From contig JAJDBU010000048.1 in NCBI GenBank assembly GCA_029261195.1, positions 69,814 through 108,731 of the forward strand: 38,918 nt of DNA, in the 5' to 3' direction. This DNA is from Nitrospirota bacterium (lineage in GTDB: Bacteria > Nitrospirota > Nitrospiria > SBBL01 > JAADHI01). The position numbers were made by a program, and so were the translations under genes. Every line of letters begins with the position of its first letter. Within the stretch, counting starts at the first letter, position 1. Below, piece after piece: positions 8,276-16,415 of this stretch. The notes below the pieces were generated by a model. The model was not told where the DNA came from and did not search any database. It was given only the letters and a program-made list of their open reading frames with translations.

Positions 8276-10183
8276 GTGGAAGAAGTAGACGACACACACT
8301 TTAACGGAACCTGGTGGCGATGGCCTCCCTTGCGCAACGGTTTGATTGCCGGTTTGCTGGCAAGCATGGCTTTTGCCTTGGCACACCTGGGGTTTATTGC
8401 GGAGGCCTCAGAAAATATTCTGTACATGCTGTCCTTGCCGATTGGCGGGTATTTTTGGGTCTGGAAAGGTATTGGAGAACTCGTTTCGGAAGGAGAAATC
8501 GGCATTGACCTCCTGATGATCGGCGCGGCCACAGGTTCTGCAATCCTCGGTCTTTGGGATGAAGCGGCTTTTCTTGTTTTTCTCTATGCAACGGCGGAAG
8601 GTTTGGAAGAATATACTTATGCCCGTACCAGATCGGCCATTCGTGCTCTGCTCGACTTGGCCCCGAAAGAAGCCTGTCTACTCAAAGGGGGGCAGGAAAT
8701 CATTGTACCCGCCGAGCAACTAGCGCCCGGAGATCTATTTCGCGTGCGTCCGGGTCAGTCCATCCCGACAGACGGTCTCATACGAGGCGGCACATCGAGT
8801 CTTGATGAATCTCAAATTACCGGTGAATCCGTACCCGTCGATAAAGGTTTGGGCATGAAGGTTGTTGCCGGTTCACTCAATCGCCAGGGATCTCTGGAGG
8901 TGGAAGCCACTGCTGCCTTTACCGACAATACACTGAACAAGATGATCCACCTCGTCGAGTCAGCCCAGGAACAGAAGGGAAAGGCGCAGCAATGGATCGA
9001 CCGCTTTGGTCGCCGCTACAGTCCGGCAGTATTGGGGATTGCATTCTTCATGGTACTCATCCCCTGGTTTTTTGGCTTGAATCTTTCTGAATGGGCTTTG
9101 CGTGCCGTCGTCCTACTTGTGGCAGCAGCACCCTGCGCATTGATCATGTCGATGCCGGTCGCGATGGCTGCGGGAATTGGATCGGCGGGGAAACGTGGAA
9201 TCCTGATCAAAGGTGGTGTGCATCTGGAACATTTGGGTGTGATTCGTGTGGTGGCTTTTGACAAAACGGGTACCCTAACAAAGGGGGTGCACGAAGTCAG
9301 CGCCCTGGTAACACTGAAAGGAAATGAAGCAGAATGGCTCTCCGTGGCAGCCGGATTGGAAGATCATTCCGAGCATCCCCTTGGAAAAGCGATTCTCAAG
9401 AAGGCAAAGTCATCGGGAAGTTCACCGGCAAAAATCCTTCAGTTTGAGGCATTGACCGGCGCGGGCGCAAAAGGCCTTTTAGCTGGGGTGACTTGGTATA
9501 TCGGAAACCCCGATCTTTTTTTGGACATGGGAACCGCTTTAGATTCCGTTTCCGAACAGATTAAGACCCTTCAATCATTGGGAAATACCGTTGTCCTCAT
9601 TGGGACTAAAATGGAGCTGCATGGCATGATCGGGTTACAGGATCAAGTTCGGACCGGGGCATCTGATGCGATAGCCAAGCTTCATCAAATGGGCATAAAA
9701 ACCGCTATGCTGACTGGGGATAACCTGCTAACTGCAAATGCCGTCGCGAACTCACTCGGCATTGATGATGTCCGGGCAGGATTGAAACCAGAAGAAAAAG
9801 TGCAGGCGATCAAAGACCTTGAGAAACAAAGTGGAGCGGTTTTAATGGTCGGCGATGGCGTCAATGATGCGCCTGCCCTGGCCGCCGCGACCTGCGGCGC
9901 GTCGATGGGCGCAGCGGGAAGTGATGCCGCAATTGAGGCCGCAGATGTCGCCTTGATGGCAGATGACCTCGCCAAAATCAAAGAAGCCCTTTGTTTGGGT
10001 CGCGTAGCCCGCCGAATTAGCAAACAAAACATTATTTTTTCTCTGATTGTTCTGGGCTTGCTGATCCCCGCGGCGCTCGGCGGTGTTTTGAGTGTCGCCG
10101 CCGCGGTCTTTTTTCATGAAACCAGCGAACTCATGGCGGTTGCTAATGGCTTAAGGGTGGCGCGGTTCGTGAAACCAAGGTAA
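8276..10183 (+). CDS. P1B-type heavy-metal-transporting ATPase with APC metal motif
   Basis: 635-residue P-type ATPase exporting a metal ion across the inner membrane. The start is GTG 8276, six bases after the previous stop; the ribosome-binding site is weak, suggesting coupling. There is no N-terminal CxxC heavy-metal domain. The actuator motif TGES is at about 182-185, the membrane motif is APC (285-287) where copper and zinc pumps have CPC, the phosphorylated Asp is in DKTGT (329), the P1B-specific His-Pro is in SEHPLG (about 367-368), and GDGVNDAPAL is in the hinge. All residues needed for catalysis are present. P1B enzymes with SPC or related variants often handle Co, Fe or Zn, but I cannot assign the metal. 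It complements the RND pump by moving cytosolic metal to the periplasm. Confidence 0.92.
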   Translation: MEEVDDTHFNGTWWRWPPLRNGLIAGLLASMAFALAHLGFIAEASENILYMLSLPIGGYFWVWKGIGELVSEGEIGIDLLMIGAATGSAILGLWDEAAFLVFLYATAEGLEEYTYARTRSAIRALLDLAPKEACLLKGGQEIIVPAEQLAPGDLFRVRPGQSIPTDGLIRGGTSSLDESQITGESVPVDKGLGMKVVAGSLNRQGSLEVEATAAFTDNTLNKMIHLVESAQEQKGKAQQWIDRFGRRYSPAVLGIAFFMVLIPWFFGLNLSEWALRAVVLLVAAAPCALIMSMPVAMAAGIGSAGKRGILIKGGVHLEHLGVIRVVAFDKTGTLTKGVHEVSALVTLKGNEAEWLSVAAGLEDHSEHPLGKAILKKAKSSGSSPAKILQFEALTGAGAKGLLAGVTWYIGNPDLFLDMGTALDSVSEQIKTLQSLGNTVVLIGTKMELHGMIGLQDQVRTGASDAIAKLHQMGIKTAMLTGDNLLTANAVANSLGIDDVRAGLKPEEKVQAIKDLEKQSGAVLMVGDGVNDAPALAAATCGASMGAAGSDAAIEAADVALMADDLAKIKEALCLGRVARRISKQNIIFSLIVLGLLIPAALGGVLSVAAAVFFHETSELMAVANGLRVARFVKPR

Positions 10184-10206
10184 GACAAAAACAAAGTGAG
10201 AATATA

Positions 10207-10341
10207 ATGAAGAGATTGACCATATACTTCATGGGATTGTTGATGTTTTCCACCATGACCTCAGGTTGTACTTCTTTAGGTCCAGTATTTTACCATGAGC
10301 CGCGAAGATGCCAACAGAATTCATCCTCACAGCCGTCATAA
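10207..10341 (+). CDS. Small putative lipoprotein (44 aa), possibly the 5' part of a frameshifted gene
   Basis: An ATG at 10207 opens a 44-residue frame ending in TAA at 10339-10341. It begins MKRLTIYF, continues with a hydrophobic core and reaches a lipobox (TSGC, Cys at about residue 21), a convincing lipoprotein signal, then runs only about 23 polar residues. It overlaps the next ORF, which starts at 10295 in another frame. The small size, the overlap and the fact that a signal peptide is followed by so little mature protein suggest that this is the start of the downstream ORF separated by a one-base shift near 10300-10340. It could also be a real short lipoprotein. Confidence 0.5.
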   Translation: MKRLTIYFMGLLMFSTMTSGCTSLGPVFYHEPRRCQQNSSSQPS

Positions 10342-10801
10342 AGACACACATAAAAGATTATCCCTTGAGGAAAGTCGGACGATTAACAAGCTCTACGGAG
10401 AGGAGATTAGTCAAGAAGGGAACTTTATAGTTTATTACAATGCCCGGCATATGAAGCCTTTGTATCCGCTCACAAAGGGTAATATCTTCCTGGTACATAC
10501 AAATGAGGAAAAGAATAAATCATTGACACTTCTGGTCTGTACAACAAAAGGGCGAGTTGATGAGGTGATACTCAAGAGCAATTTCGTTGTCGGAGGCAAG
10601 CGGGTGATACCTGCTGAATTTCTGGAGCAATTTATCGGGCGGTCTCTAGGAGATTCATGGGAAATGGCAAAAGTCCCTTCAGATTTCCTTTCATTGCCGA
10701 ATAAGATTCGACCAATTTCGGGTTATCCAAAAATTTCCGAAGAGCTTGCTAAGGCGATGCGCAGGGTATTGGTTTTGGCAAGTGTTTTGGAGATTAAATA
10801 A
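10295..10801 (+). CDS. Hypothetical protein, possibly FMN-binding-like; may be a frameshifted lipoprotein body
   Basis: 168 residues from ATG 10295 with no clear ribosome-binding site. The frame is closed by a TAG at 10277-10279, so it cannot extend far upstream. The C-terminal half ('RVDEVILKSNFVVGGKRV', then 'EFLEQFIGRSLGDSW', then 'PISGYPKISEELAKAM') resembles the layout of FMN-binding domains of secreted redox proteins, where an 'SGAT' threonine carries FMN; here the site reads SGYPK, so covalent flavin is unlikely. That match is by eye and weak. The preceding lipoprotein signal in the other frame suggests an exported protein whose gene has shifted frame. It lies 112 bases after the ATPase and just left of IS debris, so decay is plausible. 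Confidence 0.5.
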   Translation: MSREDANRIHPHSRHKDTHKRLSLEESRTINKLYGEEISQEGNFIVYYNARHMKPLYPLTKGNIFLVHTNEEKNKSLTLLVCTTKGRVDEVILKSNFVVGGKRVIPAEFLEQFIGRSLGDSWEMAKVPSDFLSLPNKIRPISGYPKISEELAKAMRRVLVLASVLEIK

Positions 10802-10844
10802 CGATCATTTCAGGTGAAACGACTCATTCTATTGATATGCCGCA

Positions 10845-11457
10845 GAAATGTGTTATTATTTTAAGAAAAGTAACACGATATGCAAATAGACGGAACAGAT
10901 TGAACGCCATGTTTTACTTGCCAGGCTTGGACTTCGTTGATAACAGCATCCGTCACCCGAGAAATGAGGGTGTGTGAAACCTCTGCTCCGTACATCTCTT
11001 TAAAGGCTGCGGCAATATCTCTGCTGGTCATCCCTCGAGCAAAGAGGGCCAATATCTGATCATCAAATTCAGTAAATCGGGTTTGACCTTTCTTGACCAC
11101 TTGAGGCTCAAAAGACCCCTTTCTGTCCCGGAGTGTCGCAATTCCGATTTCTCCAAAATCCCCTTTGAGCCTTTTTCTAGAATAGCCGTTGCGGCTATTC
11201 CCTGAGTTGCGACCTGTACTCGCGTAGGGCTCATAGCCCAGAGATTCTTCCATTTCGCCTCCTAGAGCCGCCTCAACCGACAACTTCAACAAGGCTCGAC
11301 TTAGGGTAGATAGGTCTTTTTCTGCTTTTAAGCCCTTGGCCAATTCTTTGGCAAGTGCCTCTATTTTTTTCTCGTCCTGCATACTGTCCATCCCCTCTCT
11401 TCAAATTCTTGAAGAATAGTATTCAATCAACAGTTACACAATTTATTTTACAGGCTC
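10845..11457 (-). mobile_element. Truncated or internally deleted IS256-type insertion sequence
   Basis: The transposase fragment is flanked on its 5' side by a plausible IS256-type terminal sequence: read on the - strand from about 11457 it is GAGCCTGTAAAA, then an AATTGTGTAAC block, which fits the family's ends. The left end is less certain. A weak inverted match (AACACATTTCTG read on the - strand, near 10843-10856) could be the other terminus of an internally deleted copy. The element separates the island's last ORF from the RND remnant and probably caused or followed the deletion of that gene's 5' part. Confidence 0.55.
10921..11382 (-). pseudogene. IS256-family transposase, N-terminal fragment
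   Basis: About 154 residues match the N-terminal DNA-binding part of Mutator/IS256-type transposases: 'LLKLSVEAALGGEMEESLGY', the Asn/Gly/Ser-rich 'GRNSGNSRNGYSRKR' and 'FDDQILALFARGMTSRDI'. The best start is ATG 11382, as GAGGGG lies at a suitable distance; an ATG at 11391 abuts it. After 'NEVQAWQ' (about 10921) the reading frame diverges and stops at 10861. Full-length enzymes are about 400 residues, and none of the catalytic DDE domain is present. Transposition by this copy is not possible. Confidence 0.85.
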
Positions 11458-11932
11458 TTTGCTGATTGTTTTTCTCCTGCTTTTCAGCAGTTTTAACTCC
11501 CTCAAAAATTCCCTGCTGATTCTACTGAATATTCCGCTTGCCCTGGTTGGCGGCGTCATTGCGCTTTGGATGACGGGACAAAACCTGTCTGTTCCAGCAT
11601 TGGTTGGTTTTATCGCGCTGTTTGGTATTGCATTGGAAAACGGCATGGTCTTAGTGAGCTATCTGAACGAACTACTGAAAAAAGGCATTGAGATAGACGA
11701 TGCCGCAATTCAAGGGGCCTGCCGAAGACTGCGACCTGTCTTGATGACAGCGATTACGACCGCCTTGGGTTTAATGCCTCTGCTTTATTCTTCGGGTACG
11801 GGGAGCGAAGTGCAACGCCCACTTGCAACGGTGGTCGTCGGCGGATTGGTGACTTCGACAATATTAACCTTGTTGGTGGTGCCGGCGCTTTATAAGTGGT
11901 TTGCTGTCAAACCGGAGAACACGACGGTTTGA
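11453..11932 (+). pseudogene. 3' remnant of a second CzcA/CusA-type RND pump gene
   Basis: About 155 residues align without gaps to the C-terminus of the intact pump at 3827-6928, from 'LLLF' near TM10-11 to 'ALYKWFAVKP', with most residues identical (for example 'GACRRLRPVLMTAITTALGL' in both). About 870 upstream codons are missing, and the homologous part begins within a few bases of the IS256 end, so no start codon or porter domain remains. The substitutions are mostly conservative, showing that the copy was under selection before it was cut. It is evidence for a former second, related efflux operon or a tandem duplication at this place. Confidence 0.9.
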
Positions 11933-12067
11933 AGTGACTCAAGTTTTTCTCCACCGAATACAAATCTAAGACGATAAAAATGATTAGCGGCTACCTTTCA
12001 GGCATAGATCTACATGCTTGTTGGAGTCAGAGCTTTCTTGCCACAACATTCTATTTTTGAGATCGGA

Positions 12068-12691
12068 TCAGAATACGACAGTCCACTGCCGGATCTGCGC
12101 TTTGGAGGCTCCGGCCAAGGCAGACGCGACTGCGACGCCTGCTGCGCCGTTGCTCAGAATCGAGTGAACATGAGATTCTTGAATGCCACCAATGGCATAG
12201 ACTGGGAGGACGACCTTCTTACAAAGAACACCTAGAGACTCAATGCCAAAGGGAAGGCGCTCGGACAGCTTTGTTTCAGTTGCGAAGATCGGCCCGAAGC
12301 CGATGTAATCAACCGCCTTTTTTTCAGCCTCAAGGGCCTCTTCCAGGCTGTGCGTTGATAAGCCGATAATTGCCTGATCTCCCAGTAAGGCTCGGGCTGC
12401 CGACACCGGGAAATCGTCCTGCCCGAGATGCACCCCGTCGGCCTCGACCGCCATTGCGATATCGACCTCATCGTTGATGATCAACTTCACATTGGATTGA
12501 CGGGTCAACAGACGCAAACGCTCGGCGCGTTCATAGATTTGCCCTCTCAAGCCCGATTTATCCCGGTATTGGATCAGACGGACTCCCCCGTCAATTGCCG
12601 CTTGAATGGTCTGAAAAAAGGATCCGGAGTCGTCCCCGCTGCAATCATAAAGGCAAGGGTCTGCTATGAGGTATAGGGCCGGAAAATCCAT
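12068..12691 (-). CDS. thiE: Thiamine-phosphate synthase ThiE
   Basis: 207-residue TIM-barrel enzyme that joins HMP-pyrophosphate and thiazole phosphate to make thiamine monophosphate in the cytosol. Family landmarks are in order: 'LYLIADP' at the start, 'GVRLIQYRDK', 'LIINDEVDIAMAVEADGVHLGQDD' split as NDE...HLGQDD, 'GLSTHS', 'DYIGFGPIFATETK' and 'VYAIGGI'. Length is normal. It is the last gene of the - strand housekeeping run, 17 bases after accC. The stretch between its stop and the RND remnant (11933-12067) holds no gene or clear hairpin. Other thiamine genes are not in the window. Confidence 0.92.
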   Translation of the reverse strand: MDFPALYLIADPCLYDCSGDDSGSFFQTIQAAIDGGVRLIQYRDKSGLRGQIYERAERLRLLTRQSNVKLIINDEVDIAMAVEADGVHLGQDDFPVSAARALLGDQAIIGLSTHSLEEALEAEKKAVDYIGFGPIFATETKLSERLPFGIESLGVLCKKVVLPVYAIGGIQESHVHSILSNGAAGVAVASALAGASKAQIRQWTVVF

Positions 12692-12708
12692 TCTAAACGG
12701 GCAGATTC

Positions 12709-14058
12709 CTAGGACTTCGGTGTCGCGAGGAAGTGATCAAGATAGTTTGTGGAGAAACGTCCTTTGATAAAAGTCGGATCATTAAAGACCCGTTTGTGAA
12801 GGGGGATGCTGGTTTGAATCCCTTCGATGACAAATTCAGAGAGGGCGCCTTTCATCTTTGCAATTGCCCCGTCACGAGAGCGTGAATGGACGATGAGTTT
12901 TGCAATGAGGGAGTCATAATAAGGACTGATGACGCTCCCCATATAACTGGCAGAATCAACACGAATACCCGGCCCACCCGGCATGTGAAATGCGCTGATG
13001 GTTCCGGGAGAGGGGGTGAAGTTTTCCGGGGACTCCGCATTGATTCGACACTCAAAGCTGTGGCCTAAGAGTCTTACCTGGCTCTGTTTGACAGAGAGCG
13101 ATTGTCCCGCTGCAATTCGGATCTGTTCTTTCACCAGGTCAATGGCGGTCACGCACTCGGTCACCGGGTGCTCAACCTGGATACGGGTATTCATCTCGAT
13201 GAAATAAAAATTGTGATCTTTGTCGAGTAAAAATTCAACGGTTCCGGCATTGACATAGTGCGAAGCATTCACTGCTGCGGTGGCCGCCTTGCCGAGTTCC
13301 CTGCGCAGTTTCTCATCAACGACGGGAGAGGGGGATTCTTCAATCAGTTTCTGGTGTCGGCGTTGAATGGAACAATCTCGCTCCGGCATGTAGATCATCT
13401 TCCCTTTGTCGTCAGCCAGGACCTGTATTTCGATATGACGGGGCTCCGTGAAGAAGCGCTCCATGTAGACGCCGTCGTTTCCGAATCCTGCTTTCGCTTC
13501 CATTTTTGCCGCCTGAAAGGCATTTTGGAATTCGCCGTCTTCATGAACCACCCGCATGCCGCGACCACCTCCGCCAGCAACGGCCTTAATGATAATCGGG
13601 TAGCCGATTCTCCGTGCAACCTTAAGCCCTTCTTCCACATCCGTAATGACACCGTCGCTGCCTGGAATAATCGGCACGCCGTTTTTTTCCATCAGCTCTC
13701 TGGCCTTCGCCTTGTCTCCCATTAAGGTAATACACTCAGGCGCAGGGCCGATAAACTTGATGCCGGCCGATTCACAGGCATCCGCGAAGTGGCTGTTCTC
13801 GGCCAAAAACCCGTAACCGGGATGGATGGCCTCGGCGCCGGTAATCTCTGCGGCACTTAAGATATTCGGAATGTTTCGGTAGGAAAGGGCGGCATCGGCC
13901 GGACCGACACAAACGGCTTCGTCGGCAAAGCGCACATGAAGGGATGCCGCATCCGGCTCTGAATAGATGGCGACACTCTGCACGCCTAATTCACGGCAGG
14001 CACGAACAATACGGAGCGCAATTTCTCCGCGATTTGCGATTAGTACTTTACGAAACAT
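12709..14058 (-). CDS. accC: Biotin carboxylase subunit of acetyl-CoA carboxylase
   Basis: 449 residues, exactly the usual length. It carboxylates the biotin of AccB with ATP and bicarbonate, the first step of fatty-acid synthesis. It starts '[17 protein letters not shown]', then shows the ATP-grasp Gly-rich loop 'GGGGRGMR', '[18 protein letters not shown]' and '[12 protein letters not shown]', all diagnostic and intact. ATG 14058 lies five bases after the accB stop, so the two are cotranscribed. Pyruvate carboxylase subunits are similar, but the adjacent accB fits acetyl-CoA carboxylase. Confidence 0.97.
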   Translation of the reverse strand: MFRKVLIANRGEIALRIVRACRELGVQSVAIYSEPDAASLHVRFADEAVCVGPADAALSYRNIPNILSAAEITGAEAIHPGYGFLAENSHFADACESAGIKFIGPAPECITLMGDKAKARELMEKNGVPIIPGSDGVITDVEEGLKVARRIGYPIIIKAVAGGGGRGMRVVHEDGEFQNAFQAAKMEAKAGFGNDGVYMERFFTEPRHIEIQVLADDKGKMIYMPERDCSIQRRHQKLIEESPSPVVDEKLRRELGKAATAAVNASHYVNAGTVEFLLDKDHNFYFIEMNTRIQVEHPVTECVTAIDLVKEQIRIAAGQSLSVKQSQVRLLGHSFECRINAESPENFTPSPGTISAFHMPGGPGIRVDSASYMGSVISPYYDSLIAKLIVHSRSRDGAIAKMKGALSEFVIEGIQTSIPLHKRVFNDPTFIKGRFSTNYLDHFLATPKS

Positions 14059-14063
14059 AGCGC

Positions 14064-14516
14064 TTAAGCCGGTTCAATCGTAAATAGGGCTTCACCGAAC
14101 GCGACGGCAGTGCCCTCATCCACGTTGATCTTCACAACTCTGCCGTCCACATCGGATTCAATTTCATTCATTAATTTCATCGCCTCAACAATACAGAGTG
14201 TCTGTCCTTTTTTGACCAGGTCACCCAATTCGATATAGGGGCTGACGTCGGGAGAGGAGGATCTGTAAAAGGTCCCGACGATCGGAGAAGTGACTTGATG
14301 TAAGTTCGAGTCTGGCTCTTGGTTGGGCGTTTTTTCAGTAGATTCGCTTGAAGAAGGCGCCTGAGCAGGCACTGGAATGCCTCTCGGTTCCAGGGCGACA
14401 GCGACTTCCCTGCGAAGTAGAATGCGTTGATCTGAATCCTCCACTTCGATTTCTGTCAAGTCGTTTTCGTTCAACAAGGCAATCAATTTTTTAATCTCTT
14501 CTAAGTTCATGCCCAT
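14064..14516 (-). CDS. accB: Biotin carboxyl carrier protein of acetyl-CoA carboxylase
   Basis: 150 residues. The N-terminal helix '[21 protein letters not shown]' (split after 20 residues: [20 protein letters not shown]) is typical of AccB. A Pro/Ser/Glu-rich flexible linker follows (about 45-72), then the biotinyl domain with the biotinylated lysine in 'EAMKLMNE'. The start ATG 14516 follows GAGG. It lies directly before accC and 53 bases after efp on the same strand. It carries carboxybiotin between AccC and the carboxyltransferase, whose genes are not in the window. Confidence 0.96.
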   Translation of the reverse strand: MGMNLEEIKKLIALLNENDLTEIEVEDSDQRILLRREVAVALEPRGIPVPAQAPSSSESTEKTPNQEPDSNLHQVTSPIVGTFYRSSSPDVSPYIELGDLVKKGQTLCIVEAMKLMNEIESDVDGRVVKINVDEGTAVAFGEALFTIEPA

Positions 14517-14569
14517 CCTCTAATTTTGAATAATGGTTGACTTGCTCACCTACTGATCGGGGCCGACCC

Positions 14570-15133
14570 TTATTCCTTGATCCGCTCGACAAAGTCGCCC
14601 GTTCGGGTATCAATTTTAATCAAGGTACCCTCTTCGATATACAAAGGCACTTTGACCACGCCACCTGTTTCCAAAGTGGCCAGTTTCGTTCCGCCTGTTG
14701 CCGTATCTCCTTTAAAGCCCGGAGGGGTTTCTGTAATTTTCAGGGTCACAAAGAGAGGCAGATCTACATTCAGGGGTTTGCCCTTGTAAAACAGGATTTT
14801 CACAATCATGTTTTCTTTAAGGAGATCCTTTGCCGATCCGACTTGGGCCTCTGTGATGAATAGTTGATCATAAGTATCGGTATTCATGAAGTGGTATTCA
14901 TTGTCCGCCGCATAGAGAAATTGCATCTCCTGATCTGAAAGATCGGGCTCGTTGAGACGCTCACCTGAACGAAAGGTCTTTTCCAGTAGGTTCCCGGTTT
15001 TCAGGTTCTTGAGTTTTGAGCGAACGAAGGCCCCGCCTTTTCCCGGTTTGACATGTTGAAATTCCACGATCTGGAAAGGATCCCCGTCGATTTCGATCTT
15101 GGCTCCGTTTCGAAAATTTGCGGTTGAAATCAT
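14570..15133 (-). CDS. efp: Translation elongation factor P
   Basis: 187-residue EF-P, which relieves ribosome stalling at polyproline. The three-domain layout and length are normal. The tip of domain I reads 'VKPGKGGAFVRSKLKNLKTG', with the lysine of PGKGGA at the position that is modified in many bacteria. The modification enzymes (EpmA or EarP) are not visible here, and Lys rules out the EarP/Arg type. Its ATG overlaps the aroQ stop by four bases (ATGA), implying translational coupling. Confidence 0.97.
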   Translation of the reverse strand: MISTANFRNGAKIEIDGDPFQIVEFQHVKPGKGGAFVRSKLKNLKTGNLLEKTFRSGERLNEPDLSDQEMQFLYAADNEYHFMNTDTYDQLFITEAQVGSAKDLLKENMIVKILFYKGKPLNVDLPLFVTLKITETPPGFKGDTATGGTKLATLETGGVVKVPLYIEEGTLIKIDTRTGDFVERIKE

Positions 15134-15594
15134 AGGGTTTGTCCTTTTCTTTTTAAGTCTTCTTCAAGATGCTTGATGATGCCTAACATTCCCAGGATGT
15201 AGCTCTGGGGGCCAAAGCCTGTCACCTGAGCGATGACTACATCTGCCAGCAGTGAGTGATGCCGAAACTTTTCTCTGCGATAGATATTGGACAAATGCAC
15301 CTCGACAGCCGGAATTTTTACGGCTAGCAGTGCATCCCGAATCGCAATGCTTGTATGGGTGTAGGCTGCTGCGTTGATGACGATGGCATCGATTCCGGAA
15401 GACCTCGCTTCCTGAATACGATCAACAAGTACCCCTTCCGAGTTCGATTGAAAAGTGCTGACATCGGCTCCGTTTTCTTTGGCGCAGACAGAGAGTTGCT
15501 CATTGAGCTCTGAGAGCCGTATTGAGCCATAGTGCGCCTTCTCCCGTTCGCCGAGCAAGTTCAGGTTCGGGCCATGCAAGACAAGAATTCGCAT
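15130..15594 (-). CDS. aroQ: Type II 3-dehydroquinate dehydratase
   Basis: 154-residue shikimate-pathway enzyme that dehydrates 3-dehydroquinate. Landmarks: 'LVLHGPNLNLLGERE' at the start, the flexible lid with Arg and Tyr ('GERE...HYG'), 'FQSNSEG', 'INAAAYTHTSIAIRDAL' and the catalytic His in 'EVHLSNIYRREKFRHHS'. Many homologues read SNHEG where this one has SNSEG. The ATG shares one base with the stop of the Roadblock gene upstream, and its stop overlaps efp, so it is embedded in one transcript. aroQ-efp-accB-accC is a widespread order. Confidence 0.95.
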   Translation of the reverse strand: MRILVLHGPNLNLLGEREKAHYGSIRLSELNEQLSVCAKENGADVSTFQSNSEGVLVDRIQEARSSGIDAIVINAAAYTHTSIAIRDALLAVKIPAVEVHLSNIYRREKFRHHSLLADVVIAQVTGFGPQSYILGMLGIIKHLEEDLKRKGQTL

Positions 15595-15956
15595 CAGACT
15601 TCGATCTCTTCCAGCAAGGAGGCAACACTCATTTTTGCGTAAAACCGTCCTTTCCCAAACCCTCTTTCAGGTGAAATCGTCATCAAAAGAAAATAGTCCG
15701 CACTGATCTTTCGAATGACAAGATTAAACTTTTCGTTTGAGACGCAACACTCTTCTGTTGCACCGAGTTCGCATGCATTCCCTGCCTGATCTGCGACAGA
15801 CCATAAGCGACCATACTCGGCTGCAAGCATCGCCATGTCCAGGGAAGGATCAGTCTTGTATTCATCGACGATAATGCCGTCCATATCTGAAATCGCGACA
15901 CCGATAAGTGCGTCAACCTGGGAAGCCATAAGCTGTAGATGTTCCTGAAAACTCAT
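15594..15956 (-). CDS. Roadblock/LC7 (MglB-like) domain protein
   Basis: 120 residues from ATG 15956, which overlaps the stop of the preceding TPR-like gene as ATGA; a longer frame to 16013 would overlap that gene heavily. The fold is recognisable by 'LMASQVDALIGVAISDMDGI' (split: QVDALIGVAISDMDG), 'AAEYGRLW' and 'ISADYFLLMTISPERGFGKGRFYAKM'. Bacterial Roadblock proteins bind Ras-like small GTPases (MglA type) and act as activators or scaffolds in polarity and motility. No small GTPase gene is in the window. Its position inside a metabolic operon and its coupling to the TPR-like protein suggest the two act together; the role is unknown. Confidence 0.75.
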   Translation of the reverse strand: MSFQEHLQLMASQVDALIGVAISDMDGIIVDEYKTDPSLDMAMLAAEYGRLWSVADQAGNACELGATEECCVSNEKFNLVIRKISADYFLLMTISPERGFGKGRFYAKMSVASLLEEIEV

Positions 15957-16246
15957 ACCCGACGCGCCGTTTGAATGCGTTCCAGCCACGCTTGCAAGTA
16001 TGAGATCCGCCATGCCCTGGCGCTGTCCTGGCGGCCCGTTTCTACCGGGGTCTTTGACATCGCCGGTTTGCCCTGCATGTGAGACAAGGCTTGTCCCAGC
16101 CGCATTTTGCTCTCTAAGTCGGAAGGATTTTTCAGCAGTAGTTTTTTGTAGATTTCCGCTGCCTCCCGATAAGCGCCTTGATCAAAGTAAAGACTTGCAA
16201 GGGTTGCAGTCGAAAAAACATCTTGAAATGCCGCTTGTCCGCTCAT
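15953..16246 (-). CDS. Short TPR-like protein coupled to the Roadblock gene
   Basis: 97 residues from ATG 16246, preceded by CGGAG about eight bases away; an in-frame TTG at 16282 would add 12 residues but lacks such a site. Residues about 11-48 make one clear TPR unit ('ATLASLYFDQGAYREAAEIY', then 'LLLKNPSDLESKMRLGQAL'), followed by a Lys/Pro/Thr-rich stretch and a C-terminal helix. One TPR alone is too short for a stable superhelix, so it probably binds a partner, most simply the Roadblock protein, whose start codon overlaps this stop. It is the first gene after the promoter at 16388-16415. Confidence 0.65.
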   Translation of the reverse strand: MSGQAAFQDVFSTATLASLYFDQGAYREAAEIYKKLLLKNPSDLESKMRLGQALSHMQGKPAMSKTPVETGRQDSARAWRISYLQAWLERIQTARRV

Positions 16247-16387
16247 CCGATGCTCCGCATCCGGGGTCTCTTGGAACACCAACTATTCATGGCAATAGCA
16301 CACAATCTTAGGTTTCATCAATTTTTACCGGCTTCGGCCAATGGGATTAATATCCGGGGTCTCGGATTTTCGATTTAATGAGCTGGG

Positions 16388-16415
16388 ATCATAGCAAATC
16401 ATAGAAAAAAGTCAA
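16388..16415 (-). promoter_or_regulatory. Sigma70-type promoter for the TPR-Roadblock-aroQ-efp-acc run
   Basis: On the - strand TTGACT (16410-16415) and TATGAT (16388-16393) are 16 bases apart, five of six matches in each box. The -35 box overlaps the coaBC stop codon. Transcription would start near 16380, about 135 bases before the TPR-like start, allowing the downstream genes independent expression from yicC-gmk-rpoZ-coaBC. Confidence 0.6.

Noticed and set aside
12014-12235. 73-codon + ORF over the end of thiE
   Set aside because: Mostly antisense to thiE, no ribosome-binding site and no recognisable features.
13258-13725. 155-codon ORF antisense to accC
   Set aside because: Antisense to a highly conserved complete gene; no independent support.
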